A stretch of DNA of 64,000 nucleotides from Mimachlamys varia (taxonomy: Eukaryota > Mollusca > Bivalvia > Pectinida > Pectinidae): the NCBI GenBank assembly GCA_947623455.1, contig OX392540.1, forward strand, positions 8,883,432-8,947,431, read 5' to 3'. Every line of letters begins with the position of its first letter. Positions within the stretch are counted from its first letter, which is position 1. Under the pieces are notes generated by a model that made no database searches, had not been told where the DNA came from, and saw only the letters and a list, made by a program, of their open reading frames with translations. The position numbers were made by a program, and so were the translations under genes. This document shows positions 35,801 to 49,400 of this stretch, piece after piece.

Positions 35801-38800
35801 ATTCAGAGTTTCCCTCCTGTCCTGTATTCAGAGTTTCCCTCCTGTCCTGATAATGAACACATGAAGTCTGCTTGTCCTGTATTCAGAGTTTCCATCCTGC
35901 ACTGTATTCAGAGTTTCCCTCCTTTCCTGTTTATAAGATCACATGAAGTCTGCCTGTCCTGTATTCAGAGTTTCCCTCTTGTTCTGTTTACACGAACACA
36001 TGAAGTCTGCCAGTCCTGTATTCAGTGTTTCCCTCCTGTCCTGTTTACATGAACACATGGAGTCTGCCTGTCCTGTATTCAAAGTTTCCCTCCTGTTCTG
36101 TTGACATGAACACATGAAGTCTGCCAGTCCTGTATTCAGCGTTTCCCTCCTGTCTTGTTTACATGAACACATGTAGTCTGCCTGTCCTGTATTCAGAGTT
36201 TCCCTTCTTTCCTGTATTCAGAGTTTCCCTTCTTTCCTGTATTCAGAGTCTACCTCCTTTCCTGTTTACATGAAAACATGAAGTCTGCCTGTCCTGTATT
36301 CAGAGTTTCTCTTCTTTCCTGTATTCAGAGTTTACCTCCTTTCCTGTTTACATGAAAACATGAAGTCTGTCTGTCCTGTATTCAGAGTTTCCCTTCTGTT
36401 CTGTTTACATGAACACATGAAGTCTGCCTGTCCTGTATTCAAAGTTTCCCTCTTCCCTCCTGTTCTGTTTACATGAACACATGAAGTCTGCCAGTCCTGT
36501 ATCCAGAGTTTCCCTCCTGTCCTGTTTAAATGAACACATGAAGTCTGCTTGTCCTGTATTCAGAGTTTCCCTCCTGTACTGTATTCAGAGTTTCCCTCCT
36601 TTCCTGTTTATATGACCACATGAAGTCTGCCTGTCCTGTATTCAGAGTTTCCCTCTTGTTCTGTTTACATGAACACATGAAGTCTGCCAGTCCTGTATTC
36701 AGTGTTTCCCTCCTGTCCTGTTTACATGAACACATGGAGTCTGCCTGTCCTGTATTCAAAGTTTCCCTCCTGTTATGTTGACATGAACACATGAAGTCTG
36801 CCAGTCCTGTATTCAGCGTTTCCTTCCTGTCTTTTTTACATGAACACATGTAGTCTGCCTGTCCTGTATTCAGAGTTTCCCTCTTGTCTTGTTTACATGA
36901 ACACATGGAGTCTGCCTGTCCTGTATTCAAAGTTTACCTCCTGTCCTGTATTCAGAATTTCCCTCCTGTCCTGTTTACATGAACAAATGAAGTCTGCCAG
37001 TCCTGTATTCCAAGTTTCCGTCCTGTCCTGTATTCAGAGTTTCCCTCCTGTCCTGTTTACACGAACACATTAAGTCTGCCAGTCCTGTATTCAGAGTTTC
37101 CCTCCTGTCCTGTATTCAGAGTTTCCCTCCTGTCCTGATAATGAACACATGAAGTCTGCTTGTCCTGTATTCAGAGTTTCCCTCCTGTACTGTATTCAGA
37201 GTTTCCCTCCTTTCCTGTTTATAAGATCACATGAAGTCTGCCTGTCCTGTATTCAGAGTTTCCCTCTTGTTCTGTTTACACGAACACATGAAGTCTGCCA
37301 GTCCTGTATTCAGTGTTTCCCTCCTGTCCTGTTTACATGAACACATGGAGTCTGCCTGTCCTGTATTCAAAGTTTCCCTCCTGTTCTGTTGACATGAACA
37401 CATGAAGTCTGCCTGTCCTGTATTCAGCGTTTCCTTCCTGTCTTGTTTACATGAACACATGTAGTCTGCCTGTCCTGTATTCAGAGTTTCCCTTCTTTCC
37501 TGTAATCAGAGTTTACCTCCTTTCCTGTTTACATGAAAACATGAAGTCTGTCTGTCCTGTATTCAGAGTTTCCCTCCTGTTCTGTTTACATGAACACATG
37601 AAGTCTGCCTGTCCTGTATTCAAAGTTTCCCTCCTGTTCTGTTTACATGAACACATGAAGTCTGCCAGTCCTGTATCCAGAGTTTCCCTCCAGTCCTGTA
37701 TTCAGACTTTCCCTCCTGTCTTGTTTACATGAACACATGAAGTCTGCCTGTCCTGTATTCAGAGTTTCTCTTCTTTCCTGTATTTAGAGTTTACCTCCTT
37801 TCCTGTTTACATGAAAACATGAAGTCTGTCTGTCCTGTATTCAGAGTTTCCCTCCTGTTCTGTTTACATGAACACATGAAGTCTGCCTGTCCTGTATTCA
37901 AAGTTTCCCTCCTGTTCTGTTTACATGAACACATGAAGTCTGCCAGTCCTGTATCCAGAGTTTCCCTCCAGTCCTGTATTCAGACTTTCCCTCCTGTCTT
38001 GTTTACATGAACACATGAAGTCTGCCTTTCCTGTATTCAGAGTTTCTCTTCTTTCCTGTATTCAGAGTTTCCCTCCTTTCCTGTTTACATGAAAACATGA
38101 AGTCTGTCTGTCCTGTATTCAGAGTTTCCCTCTTGTCTTGTTTACATGAACACATGGAGTCTGCCTGTCCTGTATTCAGAGTTTCCCTCCTGTCTTGTAT
38201 TCAGAGTTTCCCTCCTGTCCTGTTTAGACGAAAACATTAAGTCTGCCAGTCCTGTATTCAGAGTTTCCCTCCTGTCTTGTATTTAGAGTTTCCCTCCTGT
38301 CCTGTTAACACGAACACATAAAGTCTCTCAGTCCTGTATACAGAGTTTCCATCCTGTTCTGTATTCAGAGTTTCCCTCCTGTCCTGTTTACACGAACACA
38401 TAAAGTCTCTCAGTCCTGTATACAGAGTTTCCGTCCTGTCCTGTATTCAGAGTTTCCCTCCTGTCCTGTATTCAGAGTTTCCCTTCTGTCCTATTTACAG
38501 GAACACATGGAGTCTGCCTGTCCTGTATTCAGAGTTAACCTCCTTTCCTGTACTCAGACTTCCCTCCTTTCCTGTTTACATGAACACATGAAGTCTGCCA
38601 GTCCTGTTTTAAGAGTTTCCCTCCTGTCCTGTTTACATAAACACATGGAGTCTGCCAGTTCTGTATTCAGTTTCCTTCCTGTCCTGTTTACATAAACACA
38701 TGGAGTCTGCCAGTTCTGTATTCAGAGTTTCCCTCCTGTCCTGTTCACATGAACACATGGAGTCTGCCTGTCCTGTATTCAAAGTTTCCCTCTTGTTCTG

Positions 38801-39680
38801 TTTACATGAACACATGAAGTCTGCCAGTCCTGTATTCAGTGTTTCCCTCCTGTCCTGTTTACATGAACACATGAAGTCTGCCAGTCCTGTATTCAGTGTT
38901 TCCCTCCTGTCCTGTTTACATGAACACATGGAGTCTGCCTGTCCTGTATTCAAAGTTTCCCTCCTGTTCTGTTGACATGAACACATGAAGTCTGCCAGTC
39001 CTGTATTCAGCGTTTCCTTCCTGTCTTGTTTACATTAACACATGTAGTCTGCCTGTCCTGTATTCAGAGTTTCCCTCTTGTCTTGTTTACATGAACACAT
39101 GGAGTCTGCCTGTCCTGTATTCAGAGTTTCCCTCCTGTCTTGTATTCAGAGTTTCCCTCCTGTCCTGTTTAGACGAACACATTAAGTCTGCCAGTCCTGT
39201 ATTCAAAATTTACCTCCTGTCCTGTATTCAGAATTTCCCTCCTGTCCTGTTTACATGAACAAATGAAGTCTGCCAGTCCTGTATTCCAAGTTTCCGTCCT
39301 GTCCTGTATTCAGAGTTTCCCTCCTGTCCTGTTTACACGAACACATTAAGTCTGCCAGTCCTGTATTCAGAGTTTCCCTCCTGTCCTGTATTCAGAGTTT
39401 CCCTCCTGTCCTGATAATGAACACATGAAGTCTGCTTGTCCTGTATTCAGAGTTTCCATCCTGCACTGTATTCAGAGTTTCCCTCCTTTCCTGTTTATAA
39501 GATCACATGAAGTCTGCCTGTCCTGTATTCAGTTTCCCTCTTGTTCTGTTTACACGAACACATGAAGTCTGCCAGTCCTGTATTCAGTGTTTCCCTCCTG
39601 TCCTGTTTACATGAACACATGGAGTCTGCCTGTCCTGTATTCAAATTTTCCCTTCTGTTCTGTTGACATGAACACATGAA
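32848..39680. repeat. 3,508-bp HOR pair in copy 2
   Basis: Equivalent of 6,265-13,100: landmarks 33018, 33641, 33943 and 35126 recur at 36526, 37149, 37451 and 38633/38634. The 7-bp TTCCCTC duplication and the GATAATG variants are in the same places as in copy 1. This shows that the 3,508-bp duplication predates the 26.6-kb one. Confidence 0.85.
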
Positions 39681-42531
39681 GTCTGCCTGTCCTGTATTCA
39701 GAGTTTCCCTCTTGTTCTGTTTACATGAACACATGAAGTCTGCCAGTCCTGTATTCAGTGTTTCCCTCCTGTCCTGTTTACATGAACACATGGAGTCTGC
39801 CTGTCCTGTATTCAAAGTTTCCCTCCTGTTCTGTTGACATGAACACATGAAGTCTGCCAGTCCTGTATTCAGCGTTTCCTACCTGTCTTGTTTACATGAA
39901 CATTTGTAGTCTGCCTGTCCTGTATTCAGAGTTTCCCTCTTGTCTTGTTTACATGAACACATGGAGTCTGCCTGACCTGTATTCAAAGTTTACCTCCTGT
40001 CCTGTATTCAGAATTTCCCTCCTGTCCTGTTTACATCAACAAATGAAGTCTGCCAGTCCTGTATTCCAAGTTTCCGTCCTGTCCTGTATTCAGAGTTTCC
40101 CTCTTGTCCTGTTTACACGAACACATTAAGTCTGCCAGTCCTGTATTCAGAGTTTCCCTCCTGTCCTGTATTCAGAGTTTCCCTCCTGTCCTGATAATGA
40201 ACACATGAAGTCTGCTTGTCCTGTATTCAGAGTTTCCCTCCTGTACTGTATTCAGAGTTTCCCTCCTTTCCTGTTTATAAGATCACATGAAGTCTGCCTG
40301 TCCTGTATTCAGTTTCCCTCTTGTTCTGTTTACACGAACACATGAAGTCTGCCAGTCCTGTATTCAGTGTTTCCCTCCTGTCCTGTTTACATGAACACAT
40401 GGAGTCTGCCTGTCCTGTATTCAAAGTTTCCCTCCTGTTCTGTTGACATGAACACATGAAGTCTGCCAGTCCTGTATTCAGCGTTTCCTTCCTGTCTTGT
40501 TTACATGAACACATGTAGTCTGCCTGTCCTGTATTCAGAGTTTCCCTTCTTTCCTGTATTCAGAGTTTACCTCCTTTCCTGTTTACATGAAAACATGAAG
40601 TCTGTCTGTCCTGTATTCAGAGTTTCCCTCCTATTCTGTTTAAATGAACACATGAAGTCTGCCTGTCCTGTATTCAATGTTTCCCTCCTGTTCTGTTTAC
40701 ATGAACACATGAAGTCTGCCAGTCCTGTATCCAGAGTTTCCCTCCAGTCCTGTATTCAGACTTTCCCTCCTGTCTTGTTTACATGAACACATGAAGTCTG
40801 CCTGTCCTGTATTCAGAGTTTCTCTTCTTTCCTGTATTTAGAGTTTACCTCCTTTCCTGTTTACATGAAAACATGAAGTCTGTCTGTCCTGTATTCAGAG
40901 TTTCCCTCCTGTTCTGTTTACATGAACACATGAAGTCTGCCTGTCCTGTATTCAAAGTTTCCCTCCTGTTCTGTTTACATGAACACATGAAGTCTGCCAG
41001 TCCTGTATCCAGAGTTTCCCTCCAGTCCTGTATTCAGACTTTCCCTCCTGTCTTGTTTACATGAACGCATGAAGTCTGCCTTTCCTGTATTCAGAGTTTC
41101 TCTTCTTTCCTGTATTCAGAGTTTCCCTCCTTTCCTGTTTACATGAAAACATGAAGTCTGTCTGTCCTGTATTCAGAGTTTCCCTCTTGTCTTGTTTACA
41201 TGAACACATGGAGTCTGCCTGTCCTGTATTCAGAGTTTCCCTCCTGTCCTGTTTAGACGAAAACATTAAGTCTGCCAGTCCTGTATTCAGAGTTTCCCTC
41301 CTGTCTTGTATTTAGAGTTTCCCTCCTGTCCTGTTAACACGAACACATAAAGTCTCTCAGTCCTGTATACAGAGTTTCCATCCTGTTCTGTATTCAGAGT
41401 TTCCCTCCTGTCCTGTTTACACGAACACATAAAGTCTCTCAGTCCTGTATACAGAGTTTCCGTCCTGTCCTGTATTCAGAGTTTCCCTCCTGTCCTGTAT
41501 TCAGAGTTTCCCTTCTGTCCTATTTACAGGAACACATGGAGTCTGCCTGTCCTGTATTCAGAGTTAACCTCCTTTCCTGTACTCAGAGTTTCCCTCCTTT
41601 CCTGTTTACATGAACACATGAAGTCTGCCAGTCCTGTTTTAAGAGTTTCCCTCCTGTCCTGTTTACATAAACACATGGAGTCTGCCAGTTCTGTATTCAG
41701 TTTCCTTCCTGTCCTGTTTACATAAACACATGGAGTCTGCCAGTTCTGTATTCAGAGTTTCCCTCCTGTCCTGTTCACATGAACACATGGAGTCTGCCTG
41801 TCCTGTATTCAAAGTTTCCCTCTTGTTCTGTTTACATGAACACATGAAGTCTGCCAGTCCTGTATTCAGTGTTTCCCTCCTGTCCTGTTTACATGAACAC
41901 ATGAAGTCTGCCAGTCCTGTATTCAGTGTTTCCCTCCTGTCCTGTTTACATGAACACATGGAGTCTGCCTGTCCTGTATTCAAAGTTTCCCTCCTGTTCT
42001 GTTGACATGAACACATGAAGTCTGCCAGTCCTGTATTCAGCGTTTCCTTTCTGTCTTGTTTACATTAACACATGTAGTCTGCCTGTCCTGTATTCAGAGT
42101 TTCCCTCTTGTCTTGTTTACATGAACACATGGAGTCTGCCTGTCCTGTATTCAGAGTTTCCCTCCTGTCTTGTATTCAGAGTTTCCCTCCTGTCCTGTTT
42201 AGACGGACACATTAAGTCTGCCAGTCCTGTATTCAAAGTTTACCTCCTGTCCTGTATTCAGAATTTCCCTCCTGTCCTGTTTACATGAACAAATGAAGTC
42301 TGCCAGTCCTGTATTCCAAGTTTCCGTCCTGTCCTGTATTCAGAGTTTCCCTCCTTTCCTGTTTACATGAAAACATGAAGTCTGTCTGTCCTGTATTCAG
42401 AGTTTCCCTCTTGTCTTGTTTACATGAACACATGGAGTCTGCCTGTCCTGTATTCAGAGTTTCCCTCCTGTCCTGTTTAGACGAAAACATTAAGTCTGCC
42501 AGTCCTGTATTCAGAGTTTCCCTCCTGTCCT
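39681..42531. repeat. Single-copy state of the 1,716- and 1,780-bp units
   Basis: The order of monomers matches copy 1 but passes only once through each unit. Landmarks 39896, 40505, 40873 and 41057 pair with 13316, 13927, 14295 and 14479; then 41663, 42281 and 42375 pair with 18581, 19199 and 19293 (offset 23,082), or equally with the first 1,780-bp copy (offset 24,862). Either this is the ancestral state or it results from later contraction. Confidence 0.85.
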
Positions 42532-45274
42532 GTATTCAGAGTTTCCCTCCTGTCCTGTTTACAGGAACACATGAAGTCTGCCAGTCCTGTATTCAGAGTT
42601 TCCCTCCTGTCCTGTTTAAATGAACACATGAAGTCTGCTTGTCCTGTATTCAGAGTTTCCCTCCTGTCTTGTATTCAGAGTTTCCTTCCTGTCCTGTTTA
42701 GACGAAAACATTAAGTCTGCCAGTCCTGTATTCAGAGTTTCCCTCCTGTCTTGTATTTAGAGTTTCCCTCCTGTCCTGTTAACACGAACACATAAAGTCT
42801 CTCAGTCCTGCATACAGAGTTTCCATCCTGTCCTGTATTCAGAGTTTCCCTCCTGTCCTGTTTACATGAACACATGAAGTCTGCCAGTCCTGTATTCAAA
42901 GTTTCCGTCCTGTCCTGTATTCAGAGTTTCCCTCCTGTCCTGTATTCAGAGTTTCCATTCTGTCCTATTTACAGGAACACATGGAGTCTGCCTGTCCTGT
43001 ATTCAGAGTTAACCGCCTTTCCTGTATTCAGAGTTTCCCTCCTTTCCTGTTTACATGATCACATGAAGTCTGCCTGTCCTGTATTCAGAGTTTCCCTCTT
43101 GTTCTGTTTACACGAACACATGAAGTCTGCCAGTCCTGTATTCAGTGTTTCCCTCCTGTCCTGTTTACATGAACACATGGAGTCTGCCTGTCCTGTATTC
43201 AAAGTTTCCCTCCTGTTCTGTTGACATGAACACATGAAGTCTGCCAGTCCTGTATTCAGCGTTTCCCTCCTGTCTTGTTTACATGAACACATGTAGTCTG
43301 CCTGTCCTGTATTCAGAGTTTCCCTTCTTTCCTGTATTCAGAGTTTACCTCCTTTCCTGTTTACATGAAAACATGAAGTCTGTCTGTCCTGTATTCAGAG
43401 TTTCCCTCCTGTTCTGTTTACATGAACACATGAAGTCTGCCTGTCCTGTATTCAAAGTTTCCCTCCTGTTCTGTTTACATGAACACATGAAGTCTGCCAG
43501 TCCTGTATCCAGAGTTTCCCTCCAGTCCTGTATTCAGACTTTCCCTCCTGTCTTGTTTACATGAACACATGAAGTCTGCCTGTCCTGTATTCAGAGTTTC
43601 TCTTCTTTCCTGTATTCAGAGTTTCCCTCCTTTCCTGTTTACATGAAAACATGAAGTCTGTCTGTCCTGTATTCAGAGTTTCCCTCTTGTCTTGTTTACA
43701 TGAACACATGGAGTCTGCCTGTCCTGTATTCAGAGTTTCCCTCCTGTCTTGTATTCAGAGTTTCCCTCCTGTCCTGTTTAGACGAAAACATTAAGTCTGC
43801 CAGTCCTGTATTCAGAGTTTCCCTCCTGTCTTGTATTTAGAGTTTCCCTCCTGTCCTGTTAACACGAACACATAAAGTCTCTCAGTCCTGTATACAGAGT
43901 TTCCATCCTGTCCTGTATTCAGAGTTTCCCTCCTGTCCTGTTTACACGAACACATAAAGTCTCTCAGTCCTGTATACAGAGTTTCCGTCCTGTCCTGTAT
44001 TCAGAGTTTCCCTCCTGTCCTGTTTACACGAACACATAAAGTCTCTCAGTCCTGTATTCAGAGTTTCCCTCCTTTCCTGTTTACATGAAAACATGAAGTC
44101 TGTCTGTTCTGTATTCAGAGTTTCCCTCTTGTCTTGTTTACATGAACACATGGAGTCTGCCTGTCCTGTATTCAGAGTTTCCCTCCTGTCTTGTATTCAG
44201 AGTTTCCCTCCTGTCCTGTTTAGACGAACACATTAAGTCTGCCAGTCCTGTATTCAAAGTTTACCTCCTGTCCTGTATTCAGAATTTCCCTCCTGTCCTG
44301 TTTACATGAACAAATGAAGTCTGCCAGTCCTGTATTCCAAGTTTCCGTCCTGTCCTGTATTAAGAGTTTCCCTCCTGTCCTGTTTACACGAACACATTAA
44401 GTCTGCCAGTCCTGTATTCAGAGTTTCCCTCCTGTCCTGTTTACAGGAACACATGAAGTCTGCCAGTCCTGTATTCAGAGTTTCCCTCCTGTCCTGTTTA
44501 AATGAACACATGAAGTCTGCTTGTCCTGTATTCAGAGTTTCCCTCCTGTACTGTATTCAGAGTTTCCCTCCTTTCCTGTTTATATGATCACATGAAGTCT
44601 GCCTGTCCTGTATTCAGAGTTTCCCTCTTGTTCTGTTTACACGAACACATGAAGTCTGCCAGTCCTGTATTCAGTGTTTCCCTCCTGTCCTGTTTACATG
44701 AACACATGGAGTCTGCCTGTCCTGTATTCAAAGTTTCCCTCCTGTTCTGTTGACATGAACACATGAAGTCTGCCAGTCCTGTATTCAGCGTTTCCCTCCT
44801 GTCTTGTTTACATGAACACATGTAGTCTGCCAGTCCTGTATTCAGAGTTTCCCTCCTTTCCTGTTTACATGAAAACATGAAGTCTGTCTGTCCTGTATTC
44901 AGAGTTTCCCTCCTGTTCTGTTTACATGAACACATGAAGTCTGCCTGTCCTGTATTCAAAGTTTCCCTCCTGTTCTGTTTACATGAACACATGAAGTCTG
45001 CCAGTCCTGTATCCAGAGTTTCCCTCCAGTCCTGTATTCAGACTTTCCCTCCTGTCTTGTTTACATGAACACATGAAGTCTGCCTGTCCTGTATTCAGAG
45101 TTTCTCTTCTGTCCTGTATTCAGAGTTTACCTCCTTTACTGTTTACATGAAAACATGAAGTCTGTCTGTCTTGTATTCAGAGTTTCCCTCCTGTTCTGTT
45201 TACATGAATACATGAAGTCTGCCTGTCCTGTATTCAAAGTTTCCCTCCTGTTCTGTTTACATGAACACATGAAG
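42532..45274. repeat. Mixed monomer segment, copy 2
   Basis: Repeats 19,450-22,190 at offsets 23,082 and, beyond about 43,090, 23,084 bp. A private substitution is AACCGCC near 43,012-43,018, where copy 1 has AACCTCC near 19,930. No unique DNA or gene is present. Confidence 0.83.
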
Positions 45275-45399
45275 TCTGCCAGTCCTGTATCCAGAGTTTC
45301 CCTCCAGTCCTGTATTCAGACTTTCCCTCCTGTCTTGTTTACATGAACACATGAAGTCTGCCTGTCCTGTATTCAGAGTTTCTCTTCTTTCCTGTATTC

Positions 45400-48300
45400 A
45401 GAGTTTCCCTCCTTTCCTGTTTACATGAAAACATGAAGTCTGCCTGTTCTGTATTCAGAGTTTCCCTCTTGTCTTGTATTCAGAGTTTCCCTCCTGTCCT
45501 GTTTAGACGAAAACATTAAGTCTGCCAGTCCTGTATTCAGAGTTTCCCTCCTGTCTTGTATTTAGAGTTTCCCTCCTGTCCTGTTAACACGAACACATAA
45601 AGTCTCTCAGTCCTGTATACAGAGTTTCCATCCTGTCCTGTATTCAGAGTTTCCCTCCTGTCCTGTTTACATGAACACATGAAGTCTGCCAGTCCTGTAT
45701 TCAAAGTTTCCGTCCTGTCCTGTATTCAGAGTTTCCCTCCTGTCCTGTTTACAGGAACACATGGAGTCTGCCTGTCCTGTATTCAGAGTTAACCTCCTTT
45801 CCTGTATTCAGAGTTTCCCTCCTTTCCTGTTTACATGAACACATGAAGTCTGCCAGTCCTGTTTTAAGAGTTTCCCTCCTGTCCTGTTTACATAAACACA
45901 TGGAGTCTGCCAGTTCTGTATTCAGTTTCCTTCCTGTCCTGTTTACATAAACACATGGAGTCTGCCAGTTCTGTATTCAGAGTTTCCCTCCTGTCCTGTT
46001 CACATGAACACATGGAGTCTGCCGGTCCTGTATTCAAAGTTTCCCTCCTGTTCTGTTGACATGAACACATGAAGTCTGCCATTCCTGTATTCAGCGTTTC
46101 CCTCCTGTCTTGTTTACATGAACACATGTAGTCTGCCTGTCCTGTATTCAGAGTTTCCCTTCTTTCCTGTATTCAGAGTTTCCCTCCTTTCCTGTTTACA
46201 TGAAAACATGAAGTCTGTCTGTTCTGTATTCAGAGTTTCCCTCTTGTCTTGTTTACATGAACACATGGAGTCTGCCTGTCCTGTATTCAGAGTTTCCCTT
46301 CTTTCCTGTATTCAGAGTTTACCTCCTTTCCTGTTTACATGAAAACATGAAGTCTGTCTGTCCTGTATTCAGAGTTTCCCTCCTGTTCTGTTTACATGAA
46401 CACATGAAGTCTGCCTGTCCTGTATTCAAAGTTTCCCTCCTGTTCTGTTTACATGAACACATGAAATCTGCCAGTCCTGTATCCAGAGTTTCCCTCCAGT
46501 CCTGTATTCAGACTTTCCCTCCTGTCTTGTTTACATGAACACATGAAGTCTGCCTGTCCTGTATTCAGAGTTTCTCTTCTTTCCTGTATTCAGAGTTTCC
46601 CTCCTTTCCTGTTTACATGAAAACATGAAGTCTGTCTGTTCTGTATTCAGAGTTTCCCTCTTGTCTTGTTTACATGAACACATGGAGTCTGCCTGTCCTG
46701 TATTCAGAGTTTCCCTCCTGTCTTGTATTCAGAGTTTCCCTCCTGTCCTGTTTAGACGAAAACATTAAGTCTGCCAGTCCTGTATTCAGAGTTTCCCTCC
46801 TGTCTTGTATTTAGAGTTTACCTCCTGTCCTGTTAACACGAACACATAAAGTCTCTCAGTCCTGTATACAGAGTTTCCATCCTGTCCTGTATTCAGAGTT
46901 TCCCTCCTGTCCTGTTTACATGAACACATGAAGTCTGCCAGTCCTGTATTCAAAGTTTCCGTCCTGTCCTGTTTACAGGAACACATTGAGTCTGCCTGTC
47001 CTGTATTCAGAGTTAACCTCCTTTCCTGTATTCAGAGTTTCCCTCCTTTCCTGTTTACATGAACACATGAAGTCTGCCAGTCCTGTTTTAAGAGTTTCCC
47101 TCCTGTCCTGTTTACATAAACACATGGAGTCTGCCAGTTCTGTATTCAGTTTCCTTCCTGTCCTGTTTACATAAACACATGGAGTCTGCCAGTTCTGTAT
47201 TCAGAGTTTCCCTCCTGTCCTGTTCACATGAACACATGGAGTCTGCCGGTCCTGTATTCAAAGTTTCCCTCCTGTTCTGTTGACATGAACACATGAAGTC
47301 TGCCATTCCTGTATTCAGCGTTTCCCTCCTGTCTTGTTTACATGAACACATGTAGTCTGCCTGTCCTGTATTCAGAGTTTCCCTTCTTTCCTGTATTCAG
47401 AGTTTCCCTCCTTTCCTGTTTACATGAAAACATGAAGTCTGTCTGTTCTGTATTCAGAGTTTCCCTCTTGTCTTGTTTACATGAACACATGGAGTCTGCC
47501 TGTCCTGTATTCAGAGTTTCCCTTCTTTCCTGTATTCAGAGTTTACCTCCTTTCCTGTTTACATGAAAACATGAAGTCTGTCTGTCCTGTATTCAGAGTT
47601 TCCCTCCTGTTCTGTTTACATGAACACATGAAGTCTGCCTGTCCTGTATTCAAAGTTTCCCTCCTGTTCTGTTTACATGAACACATGAAGTCTGCCAGTC
47701 CTGTATCCAGAGTTTCCCTCCAGTCCTGTATTCAGACTTTCCCTCCTGTCTTGTTTACATGAACACATGAAGTCTGCCTGTCCTGTATTCAGAGTTTCTC
47801 TTCTTTCCTGTATTCAGAGTTTCCCTCCTTTCCTGTTTACATGAAAACATGAAGTCTGTCTGTCCTGTATTCAGAGTTTCCCTCTTGTCTTGTTTACATG
47901 AACACATGGAGTCTGCCTGTCCTGTATTCAGAGTTTCCCTCCTGTCTTGTATTCAGAGTTTCCTTCCTGTCCTGTTTAGACGAAAACATTAAGTCTGCCA
48001 GTCCTGTATTCAGAGTTTCCCTCCTGTCTTGTATTTAGAGTTTCCCTCCTGTCCTGTTAACACGAACACATAAAGTCTCTCAGTCCTGCATACAGAGTTT
48101 CCATCCTGTCCTGTATTCAGAGTTTCCCTCCTGTCCTGTTTACATGAACACATGAAGTCTGCCAGTCCTGTATTCAAAGTTTCCGTCCTGTCCTGTATTC
48201 AGAGTTTCCCTCCTGTCCTGTATTCAGAGTTTCCCTTCTGTCCTATTTACAGGAACACATGGAGTCTGCCTGTCCTGTATTCAGAGTTAACCTCCTTTCC

Positions 48301-49400
48301 TGTATTCAGAGTTTCCCTCCTTTCCTGTTTACATGAACACATGAAGTCTGCCAGTCCTGTTTTAAGAGTTTCCCTCCTGTCCTGTTTACATAAACACATG
48401 GAGTCTGCCAGTTCTGTATTCAGTTTCCTTCCTGTCCTGTTTACATAAACACATGGAGTCTGCCAGTTCTGTATTCAGAGTTTCCCTCCTGTCCTGTTTA
48501 CATGAACACATGAAGTCTGCCAGTCCTGTATTCAAACTTTCCGTCCTGTCCTGTATTCAGAGTTTCCCTCCTGTCCTGTTTACAGGAACACATGGAGTCT
48601 GCCTGTCCTGTATTCAGAGTTAACCTCCTTTCCTGTATTCAGAGTTTCCCTCCTTTCCTGTTTACATGAACACATGAAGTCTGCCAGTCCTGTTTTAAGA
48701 GTTTCCCTCCTGTCCTGTTTACATAAACACATGGAGTCTGCCAGTTCTGTATTCAGTTTCCTTCCTGTCCTGTTTACATAAACACATGGAGTCTGCCAGT
48801 TCTGTATTCAGAGTTTCCCTCCTGTCCTGTTCACATGAACACATGGAGTCTGCCGGTCCTGTATTCAAAGTTTCCCTCCTGTTCTGTTGACATGAACACA
48901 TGAAGTCTGCCATTCCTGTATTCAGCGTTTCCCTCCTGTCTTGTTTACATGAACACATGTAGTCTGCCTGTCCTGTATTCAGAGTTTCCCTTCTTTCCTG
49001 TATTCAGAGTTTCCCTCCTTTCCTGTTTACATGAAAACATGAAGTCTGTCTGTTCTGTATTCAGAGTTTCCCTCTTGTCTTGTTTACATGAACACATGGA
49101 GTCTGCCTGTCCTGTATTCAGAGTTTCCCTTCTTTCCTGTATTCAGAGTTTACCTCCTTTCCTGTTTACATGAAAACATGAAGTCTGTCTGTCCTGTATT
49201 CAGAGTTTCCCTCCTGTTCTGTTTACATGAACACATGAAGTCTGCCTGTCCTGTATTCAAAGTTTCCCTCCTGTTCTGTTTACATGAACACATGAAGTCT
49301 GCCTGTCCTGTATCCAGAGTTTCCCTCCAGTCCTGTATTCAGACTTTCCCTCCTGTCTTGTTTACATAAACACATGAAGTCTGCCTGTCCTGTATTCAGA
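45400..49400. repeat. 1,224/1,607-bp higher-order repeats
   Basis: Landmark 45888 recurs at 47112 (1,224 bp) and 48719 (1,607 bp); 46118 and 46257 behave the same way (47342/48949 and 47481/49088). The length 1,224 fits 18 long plus 8 short units minus 2; 1,607 fits 23 plus 12 minus 4. Diagnostic changes shared by the three copies are GCCGGTCCTG (near 46,021, 47,245 and 48,852) and GCCATTCCTG (near 46,078, 47,302 and 48,909). Copy 2 differs from copy 1 by a 25-bp unit near 46,960. Confidence 0.84.

Larger units (their letters stand above)
26584..45274. repeat. Large duplicated block, copy 2 (about 18.7 kb)
   Basis: Near-exact repeat of 1-22,190. Differences I could read include T at 29,349, C at 29,137, T at 30,016, T at 32,308, T at 35,799, C at 36,202 and T at 37,414, each with another base in copy 1. 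There is also a 1-bp loss near 38,559 (CAGACTTCCC for CAGACTTTCCC), and there are AG losses near 39,531 and 40,311. Internal HORs (1,117, 2,726 and 3,508 bp) are retained. The few differences imply a very recent duplication, or a collapsed or duplicated assembly path. Confidence 0.92.
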
